A DNA stretch of 64,000 nt from Candidatus Pantoea haifensis (GTDB lineage: Bacteria; Pseudomonadota; Gammaproteobacteria; Enterobacterales; Enterobacteriaceae). Below, piece after piece: positions 1-9,909 of the stretch. The number at the start of each line of letters is the position of its first letter. The first letter of the stretch is position 1. A program made the position numbers and the translations under genes. Where the stretch lies: the NCBI GenBank assembly GCA_018842655.1, contig JAGTWN010000004.1:930001-994000 (forward strand), in the 5' to 3' direction. The notes under the pieces were generated by a model. It was given only the letters and a program-made list of their open reading frames with translations, was not told where the DNA came from and did not search any database.

Positions 1-611
1 TGAAAGACAAATCGCTCTATATGGCGGTGATAACGGCGGATAACGTTTTAGAAGGCAAACTGATTGGCGACTGGCTGGTAAAAACCGTTGGCGATAAACA
101 GTGTAACGTGGTGGAACTGCAGGGCACCGTGGGTGCCAGCGTGGCGATTGATCGTAAGAAAGGCTTTGCCGAAGCGATTGCGGGTCACCAAAACATCAAG
201 GTGATCCGTTCGCAGTCGGGTGACTTTACCCGCAGTAAAGGCAAAGAGGTGATGGAAAGCTTTATCAAAGCAGAAAATAACGGCAAGAACATCTGCATGG
301 TGTATGCGCACAACGATGATATGGCAATTGGTGCAATTCAGGCCATTAAAGAAGCGGGTCTGAAGCCAGGGAAAGATATTCTGACCGGATCAATTGATGG
401 TGTCCCTGATATTTACAAAGCGATGATGGCAGGCGAAGCCAACGCCAACGTGGAACTGACGCCAAATATGGCTGGCCCGGCGTTTGATGCGCTGGAGAAG
501 TTCAAAAAAGAGGGGACTTTGCCACCCAAAATTATCAAAACCGAATCGAAACTCTTCTTACCTGCCGACGCTCAGGTGGAGCTGGACAAGAAAAAAGGGA
601 TGGGTTACTAA
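1..611 (+). CDS. ytfQ: Galactofuranose-binding periplasmic protein YtfQ (3' part)
   Basis: This is the C-terminal part of the periplasmic sugar-binding protein of the YtfQ-YtfR-YtfT-YjfF ABC importer, which in E. coli takes up galactofuranose. The reading frame is already open at base 3, so the 5' end lies outside the window. About 200 residues remain of a family that is usually near 318. The visible part carries the periplasmic-binding-protein hinge and second lobe, including GDFTRSKGKEVMESF, VYAHNDDMAIGAIQAIK and DILTGSIDGVPDIYKAMM, and it ends in KKKGMGY as in E. coli. A hairpin terminator follows the stop, and the ATPase gene starts 54 bases downstream. Recognition is by close protein similarity from memory. 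Confidence 0.95.
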   Translation, partial: KDKSLYMAVITADNVLEGKLIGDWLVKTVGDKQCNVVELQGTVGASVAIDRKKGFAEAIAGHQNIKVIRSQSGDFTRSKGKEVMESFIKAENNGKNICMVYAHNDDMAIGAIQAIKEAGLKPGKDILTGSIDGVPDIYKAMMAGEANANVELTPNMAGPAFDALEKFKKEGTLPPKIIKTESKLFLPADAQVELDKKKGMGY

Positions 612-616
612 GCCGC

Positions 617-640
617 AAACCGCCCTTTGGGGCGGTTTTT
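617..640 (+). terminator. Hairpin terminator or attenuator between ytfQ and ytfR
   Basis: The stem AACCGCCC/GGGCGGTT is followed by a run of T. It sits between the binding-protein gene and the ATPase gene of one operon, so it probably lowers expression of the membrane and ATPase genes relative to the binding protein, as in many ABC operons. That role is inferred. Confidence 0.75.
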
Positions 641-665
641 CATGACGTGAGGCGGAGTCGGGCAC

Positions 666-2185
666 ATGACCACACATAATGAATCATCGTTGTTAACCCT
701 CAGTGGCGTCAGCAAAAATTTCCCTGGCGTTAAGGCGCTGGACAATGTCTCTTTTAGCCTTCGCAAAGGCGAAATAATGGCGCTGTTAGGGGAAAACGGT
801 GCAGGTAAATCGACGCTGATCAAGGTATTAACCGGTGTATATACACGCGATGCTGGCACTATCACCTTAAATGGTCAGCTTGTTTCGCCCCATAGCACGG
901 CTGACGCGCAGGCGATGGGTATCGGTACGGTTTACCAGGAAGTGAATTTACTGCCTAACATGTCGGTGGCGGATAACCTTTACATTGGGCGTGAACCGCG
1001 CCGTTTCGGCATGATCGATCGCAAGCGTATGATGCGCGACGCAGACAACCTGATGCGTAATTACGGCTTTTCGCTCGACGTGACGCGTCCGCTGGGCCAT
1101 TACTCAGTGGCAATGCAGCAAATTGTGGCCATCTGTCGTGCGGTCGATCTCTCTGCTCAGGTGTTGATCCTGGATGAACCGACCGCGAGCCTCGATGCCA
1201 GTGAAGTAGAGATGCTGTTTACGCTGATGGCGCAGCTGAAAGCCAAAGGAATGAGCCTGATTTTTGTCACTCACTTTCTGGACCAGGTCTATCGCATTAC
1301 CGACCGAATTACGGTATTGCGCAATGGGCAGTTTATCGCCACGCGAGACACCGCATCCTTGCCGCAAATTGAGCTGATTAAGCTGATGCTGGGCCGCGAA
1401 TTGCTGCAAACCGCCTTGCAGCGCCAGGGCAGCACGCTGCGCAGTCATCACCCCGTCGTCTCCTTTGAGGATTATGGTAAAAAAGGCACGATTGAACCCT
1501 TTAACCTGGCGGTCCGGCCTGGTGAGGTGGTAGGGCTGGCGGGTTTACTGGGATCGGGCCGTACCGAAACCGCAGAGGTCTTGTTTGGTATTCGCCGTGC
1601 CGATCGCGGCACCGCAAAGATCAAAGGCAAAGTGCAGCATATTCGCACCCCGCAAAGGCATCACGGCTGGGGATGGGTTTTTGTCCTGAGGATCGTAAAA
1701 CTGACGGGATCATTGGCGCAGCCTCGGTGCGCGAAAATATCATACTTGCGCTGCAGGCTCAGCGCGGCTGGCTGCGCCCGATTAAAAAGCGTGAACAGCA
1801 AGCCATCGCTGAACGATTTATCAAAAGTCTCGGTATTCGTACTCCGCATGCCGATCAACCGGTTGAGCTGTTATCGGGCGGTAACCAGCAGAAGGTGCTG
1901 CTGTCACGCTGGTTAGTGACTAAGCCGCAATTTCTGATTCTGGATGAGCCGACGCGCGGTATTGATGTTGGCGCTCATGCCGAAATTATTCGGTTAATCG
2001 AATCCCTGTGTGCAGACGGGCTGGCGCTGTTGGTTATCTCCTCTGAACTTGAAGAACTGGTGGGTTATGCCGATCGCGTATTAATTATGCGTGACCTGAA
2101 ACAGGTGGCAGAAATTCCACTGGAGCAGCTTTCCGTGGCGTCGATTGTGAATGCTATTGCCGACGGGGGCGCACAACATGCTTGA
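666..2185 (+). CDS. ytfR: Galactofuranose ABC transporter ATPase YtfR (frameshifted in this sequence)
   Basis: Cytoplasmic ATPase of the galactofuranose importer, with two tandem ABC domains as usual for sugar importers of the RbsA/MglA type. The first domain has Walker A GENGAGKST at residues 42-50 and a Walker B region LILDEPTASLD near residue 165. The second has the signature LSGGNQQKV and Walker B FLILDEPTRGID. The frame breaks near 1654-1656: upstream it reads TPQ, and downstream the protein resumes one frame away with ASRLGMGFCPEDRK. Adding one A to the AAA run restores a protein of about 506 residues, close to the 500 of E. coli. I treat this as a sequencing error. The stop overlaps the ytfT start. 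Confidence 0.9.
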
Positions 2186-3192
2186 ATCCCCTATGACATC
2201 TGAAAAATCGAACCGGCGTAAGCCAAAACTGCCGCCCGGCATGCCGCAGATTGCCGCACTGATTTTGGTGCTGCTGGTGGACAGCCTGGTGGCAAATAAT
2301 TTTTTGCTGTGCATCTGCAAGACGGACGCCTGTTTGGCAGCCCGATTGATATCCTTAACCGCGCGGCCCCGGTTGCCCTGCTGGCGATTGGCATGACGCT
2401 GGTAATTGCAACCGGGGGCATTGATTTATCCGTTGGCGCGGTGATGGCGATCGCGGGGGCGACCGCGGCTACCCTGACGGTGGCGGGGCACAGCGTGCCG
2501 TTTATTATCCTGGCCACGCTGGGTACTGGCTTGTTGTGCGGTGTGTGGAATGGCGTGCTGGTGGCGCTGTTGCGTATTCAGCCCTTCGTAGCCACCTTGA
2601 TTCTGATGGTGGCAGGGCGCGGCGTTGCGCAACTGATCACCCAGGGTCAAATTGTCACCTTCGACAGCGACAGCCTGGGCTGGTTTGGCAATGGCTCGCT
2701 CTGGCTGCTGCCCGTGCCGGTATGGATGACGGTAGCAATGGCACTGCTGGTCTGGCTGCTGACACGTAAAACGGCGCTCGGTTTGTTTATCGAGGCGGTG
2801 GGGATTAATTTACGTGCGGCGCGCAACGCGGGCGTTACCGGCTGGCTGGTGGTGATGTCGACCTATGTCATCAGTGGCTTGTGTGCTGCGGTTGCAGGGC
2901 TGATCGTGGCGGCCGATATTCGGGGGCTGATGCCAATAACGCCGGTTTGTGGCTTGAATTAGACGCCATTCTGGCAGTGGTAATAGGCGGTGCGTCGTTA
3001 ATGGGGGGCCGCTTTAATCTGGTGCTCTCCCTGATCGGCGCGCTGATCATTCAGTCGATGAATACCGGCATTTTGCTTTCCGGTTTTCCACCTGAACTGA
3101 ATCAGGTAGTCAAAGCGGTAGTAGTGATGTGTGTGCTGCTGCTGCAATCGCCGCGCTTTATTGCGATGCTGAAACGGAGACGCCCACAATGA
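2178..3192 (+). CDS. ytfT: Galactofuranose ABC transporter permease YtfT (two frameshifts)
   Basis: First inner-membrane permease of the galactofuranose importer. It starts at an ATG that overlaps the ytfR stop. The segments match E. coli YtfT in order: PPGMPQIAALILVLLVDSLVA, LQDGRLFGSPIDILNRAAPV, AIGMTLVIATGGIDLSVGAV and GADANNAGLWLELDAILAVV. Two breaks interrupt it. One lies in a T run at 2300-2305, the other in a G run at 2922-2926, and each is repaired by one extra base of the run. The repaired protein has about 338 residues with several hydrophobic segments. The TGA overlaps the yjfF ATG, which indicates translational coupling. Confidence 0.9.
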
Positions 3193-4175
3193 TCAAACGT
3201 CATCTTCCCTTAATGATTACGCTGCTGGTGTTTATCGCGGGTTATCTGTTCTGCCTGAGTCAGTTCCCTGGCTTCGCCTCGACACGGGTGATTTGCAACA
3301 TCCTGACCGATAACGCTTTTCTTGGCATTATCGCAGTGGGCATGACCTTTGTGATCCTCTCTGGCGGGATTGATCTCTCGGTGGGGGCGGTGATCGCCTT
3401 TACTGGCGTGTTTCTGGCGCGGGTTATTGGCGATTTTCACCTTAATCCGCTGGTGGCTTTTGCCCTGATTTTAACCCTGGGCGCGCTGTTTGGTGCCATG
3501 ATGGGCTGGCTGATTGATGCGCTGAAAATCCCCGCCTTTATCATTACCCTGGCGGGAATGTTTTTCCTGCGCGGCTGTAGCTATCTGGTGTCTGAAAACT
3601 CAATACCCATTGATCATCCACTTTATGCCACGCTTTCAAGCCTGGCCTGGAAAATCCCCGGCGGTGGGCGGCTTAGCCTGCTAGCGGTGATCATGCTGAT
3701 CGTGGTCGCAGGCGGCATCCTTCTTGCTCATCGGACCCGCTTTGGTAATCAGGTTTATGCCATTGGTGGCAGCCTGACCTCTGCCCAATTAATGGGTGTC
3801 CCGACTCGCGCCACAACCATCAGGATTTATATGCTTTCCACCACGCTGGCAACGCTGGCAGGCATCGTCTTTTCAGTTTATACCTCGGCAGGCTATGCGT
3901 TAGCCGGTCTGGGTGTGGAGCTGGATGCAATTGCTTCGGTGGTAATTGGCGGCACGCTGCTGTCAGGCGGGGTGGGCACCGTATTAGGTACCCTGTTTGG
4001 CGTGCTGATTCAGGGACTGATTCAAACCTGGATTAACTTCGACGGCACGCTGAGCTCATGGTGGACCAAGATCGCTATTGGCATTTTGCTGTTTGCCTTT
4101 ATTGCCTTACAACGTTTACTGACTGTGATGTGGGATCGCCAGCAAAATGCGCCGGTAAAACGGGTAACGCCCTAA
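3189..4175 (+). CDS. yjfF: Galactofuranose ABC transporter permease YjfF
   Basis: Second inner-membrane permease of the galactofuranose importer, 328 residues and intact. The start at 3189 (MIKRHLPLMITLLVF) overlaps the ytfT stop as ATGA and matches the E. coli N-terminus. An in-frame upstream start inside ytfT is ignored. Conserved permease stretches include FVILSGGIDLSVGAVIAFTG and ELDAIASVVIGGTLLSGGVG. It forms the translocation pore with YtfT. It is the last gene of the operon and converges on yciA. Confidence 0.95.
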   Translation: MIKRHLPLMITLLVFIAGYLFCLSQFPGFASTRVICNILTDNAFLGIIAVGMTFVILSGGIDLSVGAVIAFTGVFLARVIGDFHLNPLVAFALILTLGALFGAMMGWLIDALKIPAFIITLAGMFFLRGCSYLVSENSIPIDHPLYATLSSLAWKIPGGGRLSLLAVIMLIVVAGGILLAHRTRFGNQVYAIGGSLTSAQLMGVPTRATTIRIYMLSTTLATLAGIVFSVYTSAGYALAGLGVELDAIASVVIGGTLLSGGVGTVLGTLFGVLIQGLIQTWINFDGTLSSWWTKIAIGILLFAFIALQRLLTVMWDRQQNAPVKRVTP

Positions 4176-4202
4176 AAAACAGGCGGCTCGCAGGAGCCGC
4201 CT
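4174..4202 (-). terminator. Terminator after yciA
   Basis: A perfect 9-bp stem AGGCGGCTC/GAGCCGCCT with a 4-base loop. Read on the minus strand it is followed by GTTTTTTAGG, so it mainly serves the yciA side of the convergent pair. Confidence 0.75.
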
Positions 4203-4223
4203 GGGTTGCTGGCAAAAAGCAGG

Positions 4224-4646
4224 TTAGCTGGAGGGCTGTTGATTCGCGCGTCCTGACGGCAGCGGGCGAGATTTCCCTTCATTATCGACGGCGACGTAGA
4301 TAAATACCGCTTCGGTTGCGCAGTAGGTCTGACCAATAGGTTCAGACGAGACCTTTTTGATCCATACTTCCACATTAATTGTCATTGAACTGGTACCGGT
4401 GCGAATGCAGCGCGCATGGCAACTGACGACATCGCCGACAGCCACCGGTTTCATAAATGACATGCCATCAACGCGCACCGTTACGACGCGACCTTCAGCG
4501 ATCTCCTTTGCCAGAATCGCGCCACCCATATCCATCTGCGACATGAGCCAGCCACCAAAAATATCGCCATTTGCGTTGGTATCCGCCGGCATGGCTAAGG
4601 TACGCAACACCATTTCGCCTTGCGGCAACTTATGTTTATCGTCCAT
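4224..4646 (-). CDS. yciA: Acyl-CoA thioesterase YciA
   Basis: Cytoplasmic hotdog-fold acyl-CoA thioester hydrolase of 140 residues. The N-terminal block LPQGEMVLRTLAMPADTNAN followed by GDIFGGWLMSQMDMGGAILA is the family signature; the Asn-Gly-Asp-Ile-Phe-Gly-Gly-Trp stretch holds the active-site aspartate. The C-terminus is a few residues longer than in E. coli. It is the last gene of a yciC-yciB-yciA series on the minus strand, the same order as in E. coli. Confidence 0.95.
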   Translation of the reverse strand: MDDKHKLPQGEMVLRTLAMPADTNANGDIFGGWLMSQMDMGGAILAKEIAEGRVVTVRVDGMSFMKPVAVGDVVSCHARCIRTGTSSMTINVEVWIKKVSSEPIGQTYCATEAVFIYVAVDNEGKSRPLPSGRANQQPSS

Positions 4647-4712
4647 TGCTTCAGTTTCTTATGCAGGTGATGGCGGCAAGCGCCAAAAATGCCCGGCGTA
4701 CCGGGCAGAGTT

Positions 4713-5249
4713 TTATTTTTGTTCTTGTGGCATCTGTCGCCAGATATAGAAGCCGCTGAGTAGAGTAAACAGCAGGGTAAGCCCGGTCAGACCAAACACT
4801 TTAAAGTTAACCCAAAATGCCTGAGATAACCAAAATGCAACATAGATATTCAACAGGCCGCAAAGCAGAAAGAAGAGGGCCCAGGCAATATTCAAACGGC
4901 GCCAGACAGCATCAGGAAGCTGTAACTCTTTGCCCAGCATGCTCTGAATTAAAGGCTGTTTCATAAACCACTGGCTGAACAGCAGCGCCAGCGCAAACAG
5001 GCTATAGATAACCGTGACTTTCCATTTGATAAATTCATCGTTATGAAATACCAGCGTCAGGGTGCCAAACACGGCGACCAAAACAAAGGTAAAAAGGGTC
5101 ATTTTTTCCAGCTTGCGATAAAGCACCCAACTGACGACAAGCGCCAAACCGGTTGCCACAATCAGTGCGCCGGAGGCAACAAAAATGTCGTACATCTTGT
5201 AGAAGATGAAAAAGACCACGAGGGGAAGAAAATCGAGTAGCTGCTTCAT
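4713..5249 (-). CDS. yciB: Inner membrane protein YciB (septation protein A family)
   Basis: Polytopic inner-membrane protein of 178 residues, once called intracellular septation protein A, which affects cell envelope and division in enterics. The start [26 protein letters not shown] is typical, and the protein has about five hydrophobic segments with short loops. Length agrees with the family (179 in E. coli). It lies 66 bp upstream of yciA and 54 bp downstream of yciC, so all three are probably co-transcribed. The biochemical role is not established. Confidence 0.93.
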   Translation of the reverse strand: MKQLLDFLPLVVFFIFYKMYDIFVASGALIVATGLALVVSWVLYRKLEKMTLFTFVLVAVFGTLTLVFHNDEFIKWKVTVIYSLFALALLFSQWFMKQPLIQSMLGKELQLPDAVWRRLNIAWALFFLLCGLLNIYVAFWLSQAFWVNFKVFGLTGLTLLFTLLSGFYIWRQMPQEQK

Positions 5250-5303
5250 AAATATTCCAGTAAGGCTGGTGTATCAGTCAGTGCGCCCGCAGGCGCACGA
5301 CAA

Positions 5304-6037
5304 TTAACGTAACAGCATATAGAGCCGGTACAAATAGATAATCAAAATCACTGAAACCAGATTGCCCACCGCAGTAAGCAACACGGACGTGACATTGGCT
5401 GGCAGCACTGTGAGAGAAGAGAAAAAGAACATGACTGCGATTTTAGCCAGTAACCAGAGGATAATCGCAGGCGCAATCAGCTTCATGTTTTGCCATGCCA
5501 TACGCATACTGGCGCGCATCGCGCTTATCACACCCATTTTTTCGCTCACCAGCATCACCGGCGCAAGCGAGAACAGAATCGCAAAAATGACCCCAGGCAC
5601 TAATACCACCATGAAGCCCAACTGTACCAACAGGGTGATCAGAAACGTTTGCAGCAACAGCTTTGGCAACAGGGGCGCAGACGCGCCAATCGCACGCAGT
5701 GCACTCACGCGTTGACCCGATGAAACCATCGGGATCAGGCAGAGCATACCGCCTAACAACAGCGTGTTGCCGACCAGAGCGGCAAAGGTGCCCGCCGCAG
5801 AAGCCCGCAGTAATACGCGCTGTTGCTCGGGCGACATATTCTGAACCATTTCAAACAGGGAAGTGGCGCTGGAATCGCTCTGTTGCAGGATCGCCAGTTG
5901 ATCCTCTCCGGGCGTTAGTGCATGAGCCAGCATAACCGTAATGAAAGCAGTCAATAGCGACATCAGCACCAGCGTCAAAAGCTGGTGGCGAAAAAATTTC
6001 CAGTGTCACGGTATAACGAGCTTGCCGTGATAGACAT
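5304..6037 (-). CDS. yciC: YciC family inner membrane protein (frameshift near N-terminus)
   Basis: Polytopic inner-membrane protein of the UPF0259 family; in E. coli YciC is 247 residues. The start at 6037 ([16 protein letters not shown]) is preceded by AAGGAG at good spacing. The frame breaks in the run of six A at 5991-5996 (T on the coding strand). One extra T gives [16 protein letters not shown] and joins the N-terminus to the long downstream frame. Conserved blocks are [20 protein letters not shown] and [20 protein letters not shown]. Function is unknown beyond its membrane location. It heads the yciC-yciB-yciA series. Confidence 0.88.
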
Positions 6038-6064
6038 GTACACTCCTTGGAGGAACCGGGTTGA

Positions 6065-6481
6065 TTAACCCGGCGATTGTACATGTTCTGCGTGCTCGCT
6101 GGCACCCGCCGCGGCATAACTTTCTGTCATTACAGGTAAAGATGGATGAAAAAGTGCGGGAAGCCCGTAGCGTGCTCGGGCGCGATCGCATGCTTCATTC
6201 CACTCGCCATTTTCACCCGACATCGCAAATTCACGACAGGGCGAAGGGCGGTGTTCATAAATACCGCAAGAAACGCAGCCGCCAATCTCACCCTGTAACG
6301 CGACACAGCGCGGCTGGCGATCGTTGGTGCCGCGCATATTGCGCATCAAAAGACTGAGTGGCTCGGTTAACTCAGTCGGCACAACGCCGCCGGCATCGTC
6401 TGCTTCGGCCCAGTAAAAAGAGACACGGAAATGGGCGCAGCAGGCGCCACAGCTAATACAAGGGTTTGTTATTTCGCTCAT
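6065..6481 (-). CDS. YkgJ/UPF0153 family cysteine-cluster protein
   Basis: Small cytoplasmic protein of about 138 residues with a cysteine cluster that probably binds zinc or an iron-sulfur centre. The N-terminus reads [19 protein letters not shown], followed by cysteines in [26 protein letters not shown] and [12 protein letters not shown], the standard order of this family. I use the ATG at 6481 (MSEITNPC). A GTG at 6496 is also open, but its AGGAG lies too close. It is not part of the E. coli yci cluster at this position. No enzymatic function is known to me. Confidence 0.85.
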   Translation of the reverse strand: MSEITNPCISCGACCAHFRVSFYWAEADDAGGVVPTELTEPLSLLMRNMRGTNDRQPRCVALQGEIGGCVSCGIYEHRPSPCREFAMSGENGEWNEACDRARARYGLPALFHPSLPVMTESYAAAGASEHAEHVQSPG

Positions 6482-6596
6482 TTGATCGCCCGCCACTCCT
6501 GAGGCATCGAACCAAAATCACCAATGAAGATCAGCAAAATAATCCTGGCGAAATCGTTCGGCAAGCGAATTTTTGTAACGCTAAAGAGGGATAAAA

Positions 6597-6610
6597 TTGA
6601 TCTGCGTCAA
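6597..6610 (+). promoter_or_regulatory. Candidate FNR site upstream of ompW
   Basis: TTGATCTGCGTCAA matches the FNR palindrome TTGAT-N4-ATCAA at nine of ten positions. It lies about 120 bp before ompW. In E. coli ompW responds to FNR under oxygen limitation, so the placement makes sense; binding is inferred. Confidence 0.55.
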
Positions 6611-6731
6611 TCCTTTGTTTTTTAAGCTATTTATAGCAAATGATTGGGGTGCAATTTTTTCTGATTCACGCTAAACCTTTGCCGACAAACAAATAAAACA
6701 TTCGTTCAAACATTTATGCAAAGGAGTGATG

Positions 6732-7363
6732 ATGAAACTGGCAAAATGCGCCATGCTGCTGGCGATGCTGTTACCGGAAATCGCACTGGCTCATCAGGCG
6801 GGCGATTTCTTTATCCGTGCAGGCAGTGCCACGGTCAGGCCCACCGAAGGGTCAGATAATGTATTAGGCATGGGGGATTCACGGCTAACAACGATACGCA
6901 GTTAGGCCTGACATTTACTTATATGGCAACCGATAACATTGGCGTTGAATTACTGGCAGCAACGCCGTTTCGCCATAAAGTGGGGCTGGGACCCACTGGT
7001 ACGCTGGCAACGGTACGTCAACTGCCGCCAACCTTGATGGCGCAATACTACTTCTTCGACAGTAACAGCAAAGCGCGTCCTTACGTGGGAGTTGGCATTA
7101 ACTACACCACTTTTTACGATGCCGAATTTAATCAGACCGGGCGCGATGCGGGTTTAAGCGATCTGAGCGTAAAACACTCCTGGGGCGTAGCGGGTCAGGT
7201 GGGGCTGGATTACCAAATCGACCGTAACTGGCTGCTCAATGCATCGGTGTGGTACATGGACATAGATACCGAAGTGAGATTCAAAGCCGCCGGAGAGCAG
7301 CATAATATCAATATGCGCGTCGATCCCTGGGTTTTCTTTTTTGGTGCAGGTTACCGCTTCTGA
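6732..7363 (+). CDS. ompW: Outer membrane protein OmpW (frameshift)
   Basis: Small eight-stranded outer-membrane beta-barrel thought to pass hydrophobic molecules. The start at 6732 has AAGGAG five bases upstream; a second ATG at 6729 would be too close to it. A signal peptide ends in ALA before HQAGDFFIRAGSATVRPTEG, the usual mature start. The frame is lost in the G run at 6872-6876, and one extra G gives MGGFTANNDTQLGLTFTYMATDN. The rest, VELLAATPFRHK to the terminal FFFGAGYRF with final aromatic residue, is intact. The repaired length of about 210 residues fits the family. Confidence 0.9.
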
Positions 7364-7365
7364 TA

Positions 7366-7395
7366 AGAAAAAGGCCGCGTCACAGCGGCCTTTTC
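7366..7395. terminator. Bidirectional terminator between ompW and the BON lipoprotein gene
   Basis: Stem AAGGCCGC/GCGGCCTT with A runs on the left and T runs on the right, placed between two convergent genes. Confidence 0.85.
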
Positions 7396-7412
7396 ATGGG
7401 GTGAAACCAGCG

Positions 7413-7727
7413 TTATTTAATTTGCATATTGTTAACCACGGATTTCACGCCTGACACGGTGCGCGTCACTTCAACCGCGCGACTGGCCATTTGTGGCGAA
7501 CTGACGAAGCCACTCAGCTGAACTTTACCTTTGAACGTTTCTACGTTGATTTCCGTGGATTTCAACGAATCATCTTTTAACAGCTCGCTTTTCACTTTGG
7601 TGGTGATCACGGTGTCATCAATGTAGCCACCGGTGCCTTCTTTGGTCGCTGTTGGCGCACATGCGCTCAGGGTCAACGCGACCACACCGGCAATTAACGC
7701 ACTGGCCAGAACTTTGAACCATTTCAT
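7413..7727 (-). CDS. BON-domain lipoprotein
   Basis: Predicted outer-membrane or periplasmic lipoprotein of 104 residues. The start at 7727 (MKWFKVLASALIAGVVALTL) gives a signal peptide ending in the lipobox LSAC. A single BON domain follows (DDTVITTKVKSELLKDDSLK, GKVQLSGFVSSPQMASRAVE, VSGVKSVVNNMQ), a fold found in OsmY and DolP that often binds phospholipid or works in envelope stress. It is monocistronic between ompW and the trp operon, where E. coli has yciE, yciF and yciG instead. The exact role is unknown. Confidence 0.85.
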   Translation of the reverse strand: MKWFKVLASALIAGVVALTLSACAPTATKEGTGGYIDDTVITTKVKSELLKDDSLKSTEINVETFKGKVQLSGFVSSPQMASRAVEVTRTVSGVKSVVNNMQIK

Positions 7728-7823
7728 TGTCTCTCTCCCTGTCACAAAGTGGATGCGACGTTACCATAACGGCGCGCATTAATTGTGGTGCATGAAAATC
7801 AAAAGGGCAACCCGGAAGAGGTA

Positions 7824-7863
7824 AAAAAGCGGGAAATCATGCCTTACCCGATGATAAGGCATG
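7824..7863 (-). terminator. Probable trp operon terminator
   Basis: A 9-bp stem CATGCCTTA/TAAGGCATG lies just after trpA. On the minus strand it is followed, after a short spacer, by CGCTTTTTTACC. The T run is not directly adjacent to the stem, so efficiency is uncertain. Confidence 0.6.
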
Positions 7864-7870
7864 AGGGGGA

Positions 7871-8674
7871 TTAGCGGCTGGCAGCCTTGAGATTACTGAC
7901 AAAGTTCTTGAGTTCGCTCAGCATGACATCTGGCTGGGCGTGATTTTTTTCAATAATTTTTACAATTGCTGAACCGGAGATTGCACCCGCTGCGCCTGCC
8001 GCAATCGCCTCTTTAACCTGGCCTGGCTCTGAAATACCGAAACCCTGTAAAGGCGGTGCGGCATGATATTCGCGCAGTTTAGTGATCAGGTGGTTTAGCG
8101 GCAGGCTGGCACGATTCTCAGCCCCGGTTACGCCTGCACGTGACAGCAAATACGTATAACCGCGACCATGAGAGGCGATTTCACGCAGCAGATCGTCGCT
8201 GGCATTTGGCGGACAGATAAAAATGGGCGCCACGCCATGACGTAACGCTGCCTGACGGAAAGGCGCAGACTCTTCCACCGGAACATCAGCGACTAACACC
8301 GAATCCACACCCACTTCTGCACAGCGCGCATAAAAAGCATCGACGCCATTGGTAAACACCAGGTTAGCGTACATCAGCAGACCAATCGGCAGGTCAGGGT
8401 ATTTCTGACGCACGCTCGCCAGAATTTCAAAACACTGTGCGGTGGTGGTGCCGGAGGCAAAAGCACGCAGGGTAGCATTTTGAATCGTCGGGCCATCGGC
8501 CAGCGGATCGGAGAAAGGAATACCCAGCTCCAGTGCATCCGCACCGCCTTCAACCAGCGCGTCAATAACGCGCAACGAGAGTTCCGGTGACGGATCGCCT
8601 AAGGTGACGAACGGGACGAAAGCGCCTTCTTTATTCGCCGCCAGACGCTTAAATAGCTGATCGTAACGTTCCAT
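7871..8674 (-). CDS. trpA: Tryptophan synthase alpha subunit
   Basis: Splits indole-3-glycerol phosphate into indole and glyceraldehyde 3-phosphate. The indole is channelled to TrpB. The protein has 267 residues with a TIM barrel. Catalytic Glu lies in [18 protein letters not shown], with Asp in the same segment, and the phosphate site is in GFGISEP and [12 protein letters not shown]. Its ATG overlaps the trpB TAA, so translation of the pair is coupled. It is the last gene of the operon. Confidence 0.98.
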   Translation of the reverse strand: MERYDQLFKRLAANKEGAFVPFVTLGDPSPELSLRVIDALVEGGADALELGIPFSDPLADGPTIQNATLRAFASGTTTAQCFEILASVRQKYPDLPIGLLMYANLVFTNGVDAFYARCAEVGVDSVLVADVPVEESAPFRQAALRHGVAPIFICPPNASDDLLREIASHGRGYTYLLSRAGVTGAENRASLPLNHLITKLREYHAAPPLQGFGISEPGQVKEAIAAGAAGAISGSAIVKIIEKNHAQPDVMLSELKNFVSNLKAASR

Positions 8675-9864
8675 TAGATTTCTCCCTGCGCTGTCAAAAT
8701 ATCGTGAACCGTGAAGATGTCTTTATCGCCACGCCCGGAAAGGTTAACGACTAACAACTGTTCTTTATCGGGATCGGCCTGAATAATTTTCAATGCGTGC
8801 GCCAGCGCATGTGATGATTCGAGGGCAGGGATAATGCCTTCAGAACGACACAGCTGTTTAAAGGCTGCCAGCGCCTCATTATCAGTGACAGAAACATATT
8901 CAGCGCGCCCGGTGCTGTTGAGGTGCGCATGCTGGGGACCAACGGACGGGAAATCTAAACCAGCCGAAATTGAATAGGACTCTTCAATCTGTCCCTCTTC
9001 GGTTTGCATCATCGGAGCTTTCATGCCGAAGTAGATGCCAACACGACCATGCTTAAGCGGCGCACCGTGTTCGCCGGTTTCAATGCCGTGACCCGCCGGT
9101 TCAACGCCGATGAGCCTGACGCTGCTGTCATCAATAAAATCAGCAAACATACCGATAGCGTTAGAGCCACCGCCCACACAGGCGATCACAGCATCCGGCA
9201 GGCGTCCTTCTTTCTCAAGGATCTGCTTTTTCGTCTCTTCACCGATCATACGCTGGAATTCCCGTACGATAGTTGGGAAAGGATGCGGACCCGCAGCCGT
9301 ACCGAGCATATAGTGTGCGGTCTCATAGCTGCCCGACCAGTCGCGTAGCGCCTCATTACAGGCATCTTTCAGCGTGGCAGAACCGCTGTGTACCGGGATC
9401 ACTTCAGCTCCCATCAGGCGCATACGGAACACATTAGGCGACTGACGCTCTACATCTTTCGCCCCCATATAAATGCGGCACTTCATGCCGAGCAGCGCAC
9501 ACGCCAGGGCGGAAGCCACACCATGCTGACCGGCACCGGTTTCGGCGATGATCTCATTTTTACCCATGCGTTTCGCCAGCAGCGCCTGACCTAACACCTG
9601 GTTAGTTTTATGTGCGCCGCCATGCAGCAAATCTTCACGCTTCAGATAAAGACGGGTTTTGCTGCCTTTGGTCAGATTGCTGCACAGCGTCAGGGCTGTC
9701 GGGCGACCAGCATAGTTTTTTAACAAGTCGGTGAATTCAGCCTGAAACTCAGGATCTTTCTGCGCGTCAACAAAGGCTTCTTCCAACTGGCGCAGGGCTG
9801 GCATCAGGATCTGCGGTACATACATACCGCCAAATTCGCCAAAATAGGGATTCAGTAAGGTCAT
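8674..9864 (-). CDS. trpB: Tryptophan synthase beta subunit
   Basis: PLP enzyme that joins indole and serine to give tryptophan. It has 396 residues from the start at 9864 ([20 protein letters not shown]), which matches the conserved N-terminus; an upstream in-frame start is not needed. The PLP lysine is in GGAHKTNQV, the substrate loop is [12 protein letters not shown], and the phosphate-binding loop is [10 protein letters not shown]. It is separated from trpC-F by 45 bp and overlaps trpA by one base. Confidence 0.98.
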   Translation of the reverse strand: MTLLNPYFGEFGGMYVPQILMPALRQLEEAFVDAQKDPEFQAEFTDLLKNYAGRPTALTLCSNLTKGSKTRLYLKREDLLHGGAHKTNQVLGQALLAKRMGKNEIIAETGAGQHGVASALACALLGMKCRIYMGAKDVERQSPNVFRMRLMGAEVIPVHSGSATLKDACNEALRDWSGSYETAHYMLGTAAGPHPFPTIVREFQRMIGEETKKQILEKEGRLPDAVIACVGGGSNAIGMFADFIDDSSVRLIGVEPAGHGIETGEHGAPLKHGRVGIYFGMKAPMMQTEEGQIEESYSISAGLDFPSVGPQHAHLNSTGRAEYVSVTDNEALAAFKQLCRSEGIIPALESSHALAHALKIIQADPDKEQLLVVNLSGRGDKDIFTVHDILTAQGEI

Positions 9865-9909
9865 TTTTTCATCTCTCTTTTCTGGTCCGCACAAGACGGA
9901 CCCGGCAAA

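Noticed and set aside
666-3192. Decay of the galactofuranose transporter into pseudogenes
   Set aside because: All breaks are single homopolymer contractions, no nonsense codons occur in the rest of the frames, and start-stop overlaps of the operon are preserved.
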